Position numbers and translations under genes: made by a program
Assembly (NCBI GenBank): GCA_902581145.1
Contig: CACHNE010000004.1
Span: forward strand, 33,867 to 97,866
DNA from: an uncultured Bacteroidota bacterium
GTDB taxonomy: Bacteria > Bacteroidota > Bacteroidia > Flavobacteriales > Flavobacteriaceae
DNA length: 64,000 nucleotides
Reading direction: 5' to 3'
Notes under the pieces: generated by a model
Seen by the model: only the letters and a program-made list of their open reading frames with translations
Database searches by the model: none
What the model was told of the DNA's origin: nothing
Shown here: piece after piece, positions 49,347 through 57,578 of the stretch
Position numbering within the stretch: the stretch's first letter is position 1
Layout: each line of letters starts with the position of its first letter

Positions 49347-49910
49347 ATGAAAAAATTATTACTTTTTATTACAGTATTATTTTTCGGTATTTCTACTATC
49401 AACGCACAGGATGATGCTAGCTACGGTTACGAAGCTGGTGACTGGGTACTTGGTGGTGGAGTAACATTCGGATCTATGGACATGGGCGGTGTTGAAACTA
49501 AAATGAACACTATTGCTCCTCAAGTTGGATATTTCTTAAATGAAAATTCAGCTCTTGGTCTAAATTTAGGTCTGACTAGTACAGATGTTGATGGAACTAA
49601 AGTTTCCAATACTACTTTTGGTTTAGCTTACTATAACTATTTTATGGATTTAGGAGAAAAAACTAAAGTATGGTGGGCTGTAGGATTCGGTACATCTAGT
49701 GGTGATAGTTTTGATGACGCTCAAACTAGATTAGGTTCTGGCATTGGTGTCAACTACTTTATGAGTGAAAACATCATCGTTAACTTCCAATTAGCAAACA
49801 TACTTCAGTATGTTAAGCAAGGAGATGATTCTTCTATGATGTTTGGTTGGGAGGGTAGTATCAATAATATGAGTGCTACTCCGACTCTAGCAATTTTCTT
49901 TAAACTTTAA
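49347..49910 (+). CDS. Small outer membrane beta-barrel protein
   Basis: 187 residues: signal peptide ending INAQ, glycine- and aromatic-rich alternating strands (for example WVLGGGVTFGSMD, SALGLNLGLTSTDVD) and a C-terminal aromatic strand ending FFKL. It belongs to the eight-strand porin-like families. A consensus promoter, an isolated transcription unit and a strong terminator point to high expression. Its ligand is unknown. Confidence 0.87.
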   Translation: MKKLLLFITVLFFGISTINAQDDASYGYEAGDWVLGGGVTFGSMDMGGVETKMNTIAPQVGYFLNENSALGLNLGLTSTDVDGTKVSNTTFGLAYYNYFMDLGEKTKVWWAVGFGTSSGDSFDDAQTRLGSGIGVNYFMSENIIVNFQLANILQYVKQGDDSSMMFGWEGSINNMSATPTLAIFFKL

Positions 49911-49934
49911 TAAAAAGAAAAATTGAAATAATTT

Positions 49935-49962
49935 AAAAAACCGCCTATTTGGCGGTTTTTTT
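49935..49962 (+). terminator. Bidirectional rho-independent terminator
   Basis: An 11-bp perfect stem (49935-49945 with 49951-49961, core CCGCC/GGCGG) around loop TATTT, A6 on one side and T7 on the other. It serves the barrel gene and, in reverse, overlaps the stop codon of the GH92 gene. Confidence 0.9.
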
Positions 49963-52306
49963 ATTTGTCATCAGTCATCGAATATGGGACACTTGATTCA
50001 TCTGCTCCCCAATCTGAGGGCACACTCTGCATTTTAAAATCGATTTTAGCACCTGACAAGAGATCAGAATGAGATAGCCAATTGTTGTTGTATTTAGACC
50101 CATTTAAATTAACCCCTCTTATATAAAAATTTGACGGAGAGTTATTAACCGAATTAATTTTCAATTTATTTCCGTTAGAAAGCGATATTTCTGCTTTTTC
50201 AAATAAGGGAGATCCAATAACATATTGACCTGTAACAGGTGCTACAGGATAAAAACCTAACGCAGAGAAGACATACCATGCTGAAGTTTGACCATTATCC
50301 TCATCACCACAATACCCGTCTGGGCCTGGACCGTAGAGATTATCCAAAACATATCTTATTTTTTCTTGGGTTTTCCATGGTTCTCTTGCATAATTATAAA
50401 AATATATAGCATGTTGTATCGGTTGATTTCCGTGTGCATACTGACCCATATTCAACAGCTCCATCTCAACTATTTCATGAATTTTAAACCCATAATACGA
50501 AAAATCAGATGTTGGTTCAGTTTCAAATACCGCATCAAGTTTATCAATAAACTCAACTCTTCCACCCATTAAGTTCATTAAGCCTTTCGGGTCGTGGAGA
50601 ACTGACCAAGTGTAATGCCATGAACTTCCCTCAGTAAAAGCTCCTCCCCATGCATCTGCTCTAAAAGGTGATTGAAAGTTTCCATCCCTCATCTTACCTC
50701 GCATAAAGTTTGTTTCGTTATCAAAAACATTTTTATAATAATCTGCTCTTTCCCTAAACAAATTTACTTCTTCATCAGGTCTGTTTAAGGCTTCAGCCAA
50801 TTTCCAAATGCTAAAATCATTATAAGCATACTCAAGAGTTCGGGCAACATTTTCATTAACCGAAGAATCATATGGAATATAGCCCAGGTCGTTATAAAAT
50901 TCAACACCTTTTCTTCCAACCGAGCTTAACGGGCCCTCATTTTCAGAATTATTTAAAATTCCTTCATATGCTTTTTCAATATCAAAATCCGTGATACCCT
51001 TCAAATAAGCCTCAGCAATTATTGAAGCTGAGTTAGATCCAATCATACAATCTCTGTGACCTGGACTAGACCATTCAGGTAGCCACCCACTTTCTAAATA
51101 AGGATTAACCATAATACCCTGCATTATTTCTCCCAATTTTTCTGGATAAACCAAAGAATAAAATGGAAATACAGCTCTAAAAGTATCCCAAAATCCATTA
51201 TCTGTGTATAGAGGTCCATCATGTATATTTCCGTCATATGGGCTATAGTGAATTTGATTATTATCTAGGTCATATTCATGAAACTGTCTCGGAAATAATA
51301 TTGTTCTGTATAGTGAGGAATAAAATTTTATTAAATCTTCATTTGTTTTCTCAGACTCTTTGGAGGCAACTTTTATTTTAGAAAGTTCATTGTTCCAGAC
51401 CAATTTTCCATCTTCAACTAACTGGTCAAATGAAATATTTTCTGGGATTTCTCTTTTAAGATTAACTGATGCCTGTGCATGATTTATGAACGATGAAGAA
51501 ACTTTTACTAATACTTCACTATTTTCCTGAGTATCAAAAACCAGAAATGCTCCTACATGCTCACCTTTTAAATTTTTATTTGATTTTTGAATTTCAGAAT
51601 TTGTCCATGTTCCATATAATTTAAAAGGGGTATTAAATTCTATAATAAAATAATTTGCAAAATTGGAGGGTACACCTCCAGAATTATTTTTCGCAACACC
51701 AATTATTTTTTTTTGAACAGGGTAAATCATTATTTCTGATCCCTTGTTAAATGCGTCAATAATAATATTGGCTTCCTCAACCTTTGGAAAACTGAATCTA
51801 AAGTAGGCAGATCTCTCTGTTGTAGTTAACTCAACTTTTGTGTCAATCTCATGAAACAAAACGCTATAATAATGAGGTTGAACGACTTCATTAGTATGAT
51901 TAAAAGACAACTTTCTATCCTCTTCTTTTACCTTTAGTTCACCAATCCCTGTCATTAAAGAAAATGCTCCATAATCATTAATCCAGGGGCTTGGTTGATG
52001 AGTTTGTTTAATTCCAACCATTTTTTCAGACTTATAAGTATACCCCCATCCATCTCCCATCATCCCTGTCTGAGGAGTCCAAAAGTTCATTCCCCACGGT
52101 CTTGCAATGGCTGGGTAAGTATTACCGTTTGAAAGCTCAAATGATGAATCTGAACCAATTAGTGGATTAACATAATCAACAGGTGAATCAGCAAATGATA
52201 ATTCAGAATTATCACAGCTTATAAATAAGAAATTACAAACTGCGACAAAAAAAATAATACTAAATATTTTAGTACATCTCAGACTTTGGCCTAAATTCTT
52301 TATCAT
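49961..52306 (-). CDS. GH92 alpha-mannosidase, lipoprotein (second of tandem pair)
   Basis: 781 residues from the ATG at 52306. Lipobox FISC in the N-terminal anchor. Family hallmarks: VDYVNPLIGS near the start, TDNGFWDTFRAVFPFYS, LPEWSSPGHRDCMIGSN, and GDEDNGQTSAWYVFSALGFYPV near the C-terminus, the GH92 catalytic segment. It removes alpha-linked mannose in a calcium-dependent, inverting manner. The ATG lies 38 bases inside the upstream GH92 gene; a longer frame from 52357 lacks a sensible signal sequence. The two GH92 copies are strongly diverged, so they probably cleave different linkages. Confidence 0.92.
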   Translation of the reverse strand: MIKNLGQSLRCTKIFSIIFFVAVCNFLFISCDNSELSFADSPVDYVNPLIGSDSSFELSNGNTYPAIARPWGMNFWTPQTGMMGDGWGYTYKSEKMVGIKQTHQPSPWINDYGAFSLMTGIGELKVKEEDRKLSFNHTNEVVQPHYYSVLFHEIDTKVELTTTERSAYFRFSFPKVEEANIIIDAFNKGSEIMIYPVQKKIIGVAKNNSGGVPSNFANYFIIEFNTPFKLYGTWTNSEIQKSNKNLKGEHVGAFLVFDTQENSEVLVKVSSSFINHAQASVNLKREIPENISFDQLVEDGKLVWNNELSKIKVASKESEKTNEDLIKFYSSLYRTILFPRQFHEYDLDNNQIHYSPYDGNIHDGPLYTDNGFWDTFRAVFPFYSLVYPEKLGEIMQGIMVNPYLESGWLPEWSSPGHRDCMIGSNSASIIAEAYLKGITDFDIEKAYEGILNNSENEGPLSSVGRKGVEFYNDLGYIPYDSSVNENVARTLEYAYNDFSIWKLAEALNRPDEEVNLFRERADYYKNVFDNETNFMRGKMRDGNFQSPFRADAWGGAFTEGSSWHYTWSVLHDPKGLMNLMGGRVEFIDKLDAVFETEPTSDFSYYGFKIHEIVEMELLNMGQYAHGNQPIQHAIYFYNYAREPWKTQEKIRYVLDNLYGPGPDGYCGDEDNGQTSAWYVFSALGFYPVAPVTGQYVIGSPLFEKAEISLSNGNKLKINSVNNSPSNFYIRGVNLNGSKYNNNWLSHSDLLSGAKIDFKMQSVPSDWGADESSVPYSMTDDK

Positions 52307-54512
52307 TTGCAAAACTTTTATTTGGAATACTTCCCATCTCAAAAACCAGCTCACCACCTTTCATTATATCCTTATGTGTAATATATGAATAATTATAATC
52401 CTCTCCATTTAATTTTACAGATTGAATATAAATATTCGAATCACTATTACTTTCCGCTTTTATTATAAACTGCTTTTCATGCGGGAGATTTATTTTAACT
52501 TCATCAAATAAAGGAGACCCAAATACATATAAACCGTTTGTAGGATTAACTGGGTAAAATCCAATTGAGGAAAAAATATACCAAGCTGACATTTGCCCAC
52601 AATCCTCATTGCCAGAAAGCCCATCAGGTTGATCTGTGTAAAGTGTGTTATTTATAGTTCTAATTATTGGGGCAGTTTTATATTGTTTTCCTGCATATGA
52701 ATACATATATGCAATATGATGGCTTGGTTCATTTCCATGGGCATACTGTCCAATCATTCCTGAAATATCTACTGATGCATTATCGTCTAATTCAGATGAA
52801 ATAGTAAAAAGAGAATCCAGTTTTTGCGTAAAAGTTTCCTCACCTCCCATTAGGTCAATTAAACCCTCAGGATCTTGAGGTGTTAACCATAAATATTGCC
52901 ATGCGTTCCCTTCACAATAATCATTTGTTCTATGAGCCGCTGAGTAAGGGTCAAATGGTGTTCTCCACGAACCATCAGATAATTTTCCTCTGAAAAACTT
53001 TGTTTCACTATCAAAATATTTCTTGTAGTTCAAAGCTCTATCATTATAGTGTTCATAGTCTTCATAATTGCCAATTTTTTTTGCCAGTTGAGCGATTCCC
53101 CAATCACTAATCGAGTATTCCATCTGTTTAGCTACTGACTCAACCATATAATCTGCAGGGATATATCCCAATTCTAATATCTCTTTAATCCCTGGCTCAA
53201 AATATTTAGATGAACTTTCCTTAATTGACTTAAAAATTGATTGATCGCTTATGGATGTCAAATTCTTAAAAGCTGCATCGACTAACACAGGGATTGCGCT
53301 GTAGCCTACCATAGTATTTGTCTCATTTGCTCTAAGATGCCAAATTGGGAGTTTTCCTTGATGTTTGTATATTTTAAACATAGAAGTAATCATATCATCA
53401 ACTCTTTCAGTATGTAAAATTGTATAGAGCGGATGTGCTGCTCTATAGGTGTCCCATAATGAAAATAAAGTATAGTTTGTAAACGAACTGTCATTGTAAA
53501 TTTTCTTGTCAGCCCCTCTGTAGTCACCGTTAATATCGTGATATAAGTTTGGTGTAATCATTGAGTGGTACATAGCAGTATAAAAAACCTTCTTTTTAGA
53601 GTTGTCTTCAGTCTTGATTTCTACCTTTGATAATTCATGATTCCAAGCCTTTTCAGCACTTAATTTTATTTTTTCAAAATCCCATGATTTAATTTCATGC
53701 ATTAGGTTTTCATGGGCATTTTTGATACTGACTGGAGAGATACCAACCTTTGCAAACACCTGCTCATTGTCTTCGGTACTAAATTCCAAAAAGCCTATAA
53801 CCCCTTTACCTGTCTTTTTTGATTCATCGTAAACTGAATCTTGATTGACGATAAAAAATTTATCTATTGGTTTAGAAATTATCATTGAAAAAAACTCTTT
53901 TTGATCATTAGCCCAACCTTTTGAAAATCTATATCCTTGGTAGATTGTATCATTGATTTTTTCTAAAAAAGTTTCAGTTGGAATATCCCATCCATTTCCT
54001 TCTTCTAGATTTATAATAACTCTTGATTTTGATGACTTAGGAAATGTGTATCTATGTAATCCTGATCTTTTTGTGGCGGTTAATTCAGCTTTTATATTAT
54101 ATTTTTTAAGTAAAACATTATAATACCCAGGAGAAACATATTCGTCAGTTTTTAAATATTTTGAAGCATATCCGTTTTCATAATCATTGAATCCAGGCTT
54201 TAATAAAACATCTCCAGTTGCAGGCATTAATAGGATTTCACCTAAATCCCCGATACCTGTACCGCTTAATTTTAGGTGTCCAAATCCCTTAATAATACTA
54301 TCAGAATAATGATAAGATGATGTCCAATCCCAGCCTTTGTGAAAATTTGCTGGCCCCACCTGGACTCCACCAAATGGGACATTAGCACCAACAAAAACAT
54401 GTCCATGCGCATCTGAACCGATAAATGGATTAACATACTGAATTAAATTTTTATCATTAGAGCACGAAAAACTAAAAATAAATACGTACAATAAAATATA
54501 TATGTATTTCAT
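52269..54512 (-). CDS. GH92 alpha-mannosidase, lipoprotein (first of tandem pair)
   Basis: 747 residues. Lipobox FSFSC (C17). Hallmarks: VNPFIGSDAHGHVFVGANVP, LWDTYRAAHPLYT, GNEPSHHIAYMY and GNEDCGQMSAWYIFSSIGFYPV. A typical GH92 exo-alpha-mannosidase with canonical catalytic segments. It is expressed together with the overlapping second GH92, and possibly with DoxX and SixA genes upstream on the same strand (gaps 41 and 38 bases). Confidence 0.94.
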   Translation of the reverse strand: MKYIYILLYVFIFSFSCSNDKNLIQYVNPFIGSDAHGHVFVGANVPFGGVQVGPANFHKGWDWTSSYHYSDSIIKGFGHLKLSGTGIGDLGEILLMPATGDVLLKPGFNDYENGYASKYLKTDEYVSPGYYNVLLKKYNIKAELTATKRSGLHRYTFPKSSKSRVIINLEEGNGWDIPTETFLEKINDTIYQGYRFSKGWANDQKEFFSMIISKPIDKFFIVNQDSVYDESKKTGKGVIGFLEFSTEDNEQVFAKVGISPVSIKNAHENLMHEIKSWDFEKIKLSAEKAWNHELSKVEIKTEDNSKKKVFYTAMYHSMITPNLYHDINGDYRGADKKIYNDSSFTNYTLFSLWDTYRAAHPLYTILHTERVDDMITSMFKIYKHQGKLPIWHLRANETNTMVGYSAIPVLVDAAFKNLTSISDQSIFKSIKESSSKYFEPGIKEILELGYIPADYMVESVAKQMEYSISDWGIAQLAKKIGNYEDYEHYNDRALNYKKYFDSETKFFRGKLSDGSWRTPFDPYSAAHRTNDYCEGNAWQYLWLTPQDPEGLIDLMGGEETFTQKLDSLFTISSELDDNASVDISGMIGQYAHGNEPSHHIAYMYSYAGKQYKTAPIIRTINNTLYTDQPDGLSGNEDCGQMSAWYIFSSIGFYPVNPTNGLYVFGSPLFDEVKINLPHEKQFIIKAESNSDSNIYIQSVKLNGEDYNYSYITHKDIMKGGELVFEMGSIPNKSFANDKEFRPKSEMY

Positions 54513-54553
54513 TTTAGTTTATTTAAAAGTATTATCGTGATCTAGAATTACTC

Positions 54554-54922
54554 TCAACCCATAGTAAAGTACATTATCAGTGCAATCATAAATAAAATTG
54601 ATAATGCAGGATATGATTTTTTTATTGGATCTTTGACCTTTACATGCATTAATACTGCTGCAATCATAAGTGCAGCTAAAGCAATAAGATTATAAAATAA
54701 TAATTGCTCAATCCAGAAACTAATAATAAGCATAATAGCTATTGCCACTTTCATTGCACCAACAAGATACATTAGCCATGTCGGAAGGCCATAGGCTAAA
54801 AATTCCTCTTTCATATTTTTTGCATCTCCACCCCTGTATTCTGTAGCTTTATTGAATCGAAAAAGCCACACATTTATCAATCCAATTGCAATTAAAAGCT
54901 GTAAAATCATTATAAGTGTCAT
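54554..54922 (-). CDS. DoxX-like small membrane protein
   Basis: 122 residues with four membrane helices and the segment RGGDAKNMKEEFLAYGLP common in DoxX-like proteins. Function is not established; DoxX relatives act in redox or quinone-linked processes. It lies between sixA and the GH92 genes on the same strand. Confidence 0.78.
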   Translation of the reverse strand: MTLIMILQLLIAIGLINVWLFRFNKATEYRGGDAKNMKEEFLAYGLPTWLMYLVGAMKVAIAIMLIISFWIEQLLFYNLIALAALMIAAVLMHVKVKDPIKKSYPALSILFMIALIMYFTMG

Positions 54923-54960
54923 AACATAAATATTTTGGTTAGCTACTTAAATATATAAAA

Positions 54961-55449
54961 TTATTTTAATTGCTTAGGAAATTTTAAATCGATAAGATTA
55001 CAATTTTCATAAGAAATTTTACTCCAGCTATTGCAATTAAATTCAATTTCTGCTAGGCCTGTTGTAGGTAGATTATCTAATGCAACATTTGTAATATTAT
55101 TAATTAAATTGGTTAATCCAGGGTTGTGAGCAATAATCATAACAGATTGATAATTGTCTGAATAGCTGCTTATCATATTTAATATTGATGTCGCAGAACA
55201 GTGGTATAAAGAATCATCATATTGTATTTTCCCAAATTGTATTTGCTTAATAAAATATTTAGATGTTTCAAAAGTTCTAACAGAACTACTAGAATGTAAA
55301 TAATCAATTTTTTTGATTTTGCTCTTTAAATAATCTGCCATTAAAGGCCCATCGGATTTGCCTCTATTGTTTAACGGTCTATTAAAATCCGTTAAGCTCA
55401 AGTCTTTCCATGATGATTTTGAATGTCTAATTAAAATCAACCTTTTCAT
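54961..55449 (-). CDS. sixA: SixA-type histidine phosphatase
   Basis: 162 residues. The RHG-like motif LILIRHSKSSWKD with phospho-acceptor H9, and a second histidine in MIIAHNPGLTNLI. These are features of the SixA branch of the histidine phosphatase superfamily, which dephosphorylates phosphohistidine in phosphotransfer proteins. The substrate here is unknown. Confidence 0.88.
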   Translation of the reverse strand: MKRLILIRHSKSSWKDLSLTDFNRPLNNRGKSDGPLMADYLKSKIKKIDYLHSSSSVRTFETSKYFIKQIQFGKIQYDDSLYHCSATSILNMISSYSDNYQSVMIIAHNPGLTNLINNITNVALDNLPTTGLAEIEFNCNSWSKISYENCNLIDLKFPKQLK

Positions 55450-55539
55450 AAATTGTTTGTCTATAATTTAATGTTAATATAAAATTAATCTTTAAAAAAA
55501 ATTTTTAAATTGTGTTCACTAACAAAAAAATAAATTATC

Positions 55540-56292
55540 ATGAAAAAAACAATTTTATTTCTATTATGCTTGATGTTTACATTTTCTGCTTTTGCACAAA
55601 TTCCTCCTTTTGTTGATGTTCAGGAGTGGGAAGTTAAAGATCAGGATAAAGCATTTACTTTAATGAATACATGGAAGGAATTAGAAAAATCTATGGTTGA
55701 AAATGCGCCAGCGATTTTTCTATTATCAGAAATGGATGGAAACACAATTTACTTTTGCAGAGCCTTTAACTCAATGGAAGAAGTTATAGAATATCGTCAA
55801 TCCAGATGGGGTGAAAATGGCTGGAACTCTAAAGTTTCTGAAAAATGGAGAGAAAGTGTTGGAGAGGATCCTTGGAAAGGCACTGGCGCTGATGTTGTTA
55901 TGAATCACATATTCAGAATGCGAATGGACTTAAGTTATATTCCTGAGGGAACTAATCTTGATGAAGAGCTTCCCAATAACCCTTACAGAAGACATGTTAA
56001 TATTGCTGTTGACTGGGGTAAAAGAGGTGAGTTCATTGAAAATATAAAAGCAGGTATTGAAAATGACAAAAAACTTAATAATGACTACATAAGGTTTATG
56101 TTTCAACCAATATTTGGAGGTGTAGACGGGGGTGATTTTATGATGGTCGTTCTAGGTGAGTCTCGAGCGAGTTATTTTACAGGTCTTGAAAAAAGAACTG
56201 CTAAAAGAGAGGCAGATGGTGACTGGCAAAATATTCAAGCCAATCCAATTGCAACTTGGGTAAATGAAGAAAGTTTAATGATTACCTATTAA
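55540..56292 (+). CDS. Secreted protein of unknown function
   Basis: 250 residues with a clear signal peptide (cleavage after AFAQ). I do not recognise the family. The mature protein shows two similar halves of mixed alpha/beta character: VDVQEWEVKDQDKAFTLMN...WKELEKSM and HVNIAVDWGKRGEFIENIKAGIEN, each followed by beta segments (TIYFCRAFNS; FMMVVLGES). This might be a dimeric-barrel-like duplication. Conserved tryptophans and arginines are frequent (RQSRWGENGW, WRESVGEDPW). It is an isolated unit with a strong terminator downstream. Periplasmic or surface location is inferred. Confidence 0.8.
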   Translation: MKKTILFLLCLMFTFSAFAQIPPFVDVQEWEVKDQDKAFTLMNTWKELEKSMVENAPAIFLLSEMDGNTIYFCRAFNSMEEVIEYRQSRWGENGWNSKVSEKWRESVGEDPWKGTGADVVMNHIFRMRMDLSYIPEGTNLDEELPNNPYRRHVNIAVDWGKRGEFIENIKAGIENDKKLNNDYIRFMFQPIFGGVDGGDFMMVVLGESRASYFTGLEKRTAKREADGDWQNIQANPIATWVNEESLMITY

Positions 56293-56312
56293 CAAAGGGT
56301 ATAATTATTGGA

Positions 56313-56348
56313 GAGGCTTTTAAGAATTTTTAAAAGCCTCTTTTTTTT
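56313..56348 (+). terminator. Rho-independent terminator after the secreted protein gene
   Basis: An 11-bp perfect stem (GAGGCTTTTAA at 56313-56323 with 56330-56340) with loop GAATTT and a run of eight T. The next ATG follows immediately at 56349. Confidence 0.92.
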
Positions 56349-57399
56349 ATGGACTCATTAACACAAATTGTTTTAGGAGCTTCGGTAGCTGAAGCTACAC
56401 TTGGAAAGAAAATAGGCAACAAAGCAATGGTGCTTGGGGCAATAGCAGGAACTATTCCTGATCTAGATATAGTTACAAGATTTTTTGTTGACGACCTGAC
56501 TGCTTCTGTGATGCACAGAGGTTTTTCTCACTCTCTAATATTCCCGTTTGTGGCAGCTCCTATTTTAGCGTGGATTTTAAAAAAAATATATTCTAGCTAT
56601 ACAGATGTTAGTTTTAATGATTGGTTTAAAATGTTTTTTTTAGCAATCATTACTCACCCGTTACTTGATGCTCAAACCACTTGGGGCACCCAATTGTTTT
56701 GGCCTTTTGAATGGCGTGTTGCTGTAGAAAACATTTTTATTGTAGACCCAATCTACACTCTTCCCTTTTTTAACTTTCCTAATACTAACCGCATTTCAAG
56801 AAAGGCTTTCTAAAAAAAGAAAACTCTACAATTCATTAGGATTAATTGTTAGCTCAGCTTATTTGCTCATAACTTTATCCTTTAAAGGAATTGCACATTA
56901 TAATATTGCAAAAGCTCTAGATGAAAATAATATTGAATATAAGGACATTAATACAAGAGCTACATATTTTAATAGTATATTGTGGTCGAGTCAAATTGAA
57001 TTAGAAGACTCTTATATCTTTACATATTACTCATTATTTGATAAGTCAAAATCTATTTTTACCAAAAAGTTTCCTAAAAATCATGATATGCTACAACCAT
57101 TTATCAATGAGAAAAAAATCCAGCAGCTTATAATTCTTTCTAACGGACATTACTTAATGACTAATGAAAATGATGAGTTAATTTTCTGGAATTTAAAGCT
57201 TGGATTAAAAGGATTTGATGAAAATGCTTCACCATACATATGGTCATATGTTATAAAAAATAACAATGGGGAAATTTTCTTCGATGAGAAAAACGAAAAA
57301 ATGGATGCACTGAAAATTCAAGAGAGAAGATCATTTAGAAATAACAGAAATTATTCTAAAGAATTTAGTGCGTTTTATAAAAGACTAAAAGGAATTTAA
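56349..57399 (+). pseudogene. Membrane-bound metal-dependent hydrolase (YdjM/DUF457 type), frameshifted
   Basis: The first part (56349-56813) encodes the catalytic half: MDSLTQIVLGASVAEA, IPDLDIV, HRGFSHSLIFPF and the THPLLDAQTTWGTQLFWPFEWR motif. After the T6 tract at 56766-56771 the frame runs to a stop at 56811-56813. In the +1 frame the sequence continues without break (LTFLILTAFQERLSKKRKLYNS, then the soluble C-terminal domain to 57399). Removing one T would give one uninterrupted protein of about 349 residues, the usual family size. It is a recent mutation, a sequencing error in the homopolymer, or slippage-regulated expression. The truncated product would still keep the metal-binding motifs. 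Confidence 0.85.
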
Positions 57400-57413
57400 T
57401 TTAATTTTGATGT

Positions 57414-57578
57414 ATGCCAACACCACTAATAATAATAATTACCTTATTTGTTTTGAATTGGATCATAAGAATTCTAATCCGAAAGAATCCTCAAAATAAA
57501 TCATTAATGAAACTAAGCTTTTTTATAAGCTTTAGTATGATTGCATATACAATATATTACTTCTTTTTTATAAGATAA
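57414..57578 (+). CDS. Possible small two-helix membrane protein
   Basis: A 54-residue frame starting 15 bases after the hydrolase end. It has two hydrophobic helices (PLIIIITLFVLNWIIRIL and LSFFISFSMIAYTIYYFFF) joined by a basic loop RKNPQNKSLMK, consistent with a hairpin with both ends outside. The 3' end overlaps the convergent GH43 gene by 22 bases. No homology is recognised; AT-rich DNA can yield such frames by chance. Confidence 0.4.
   Translation: MPTPLIIIITLFVLNWIIRILIRKNPQNKSLMKLSFFISFSMIAYTIYYFFFIR

Noticed and set aside
50288..50572. 94-residue plus-strand frame inside the GH92 gene
   Set aside because: It is a shadow of a strongly conserved enzyme and shows no domain or signal.
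52307..52357. 17-residue extension of the second GH92
   Set aside because: It reads through the upstream GH92 coding region and would bury the lipoprotein signal.
56766..56771. Programmed -1 frameshift
   Set aside because: The required shift is +1, and a -1 slip on the tract would read a TAA stop at once; no canonical slippery heptamer leads to the downstream frame.
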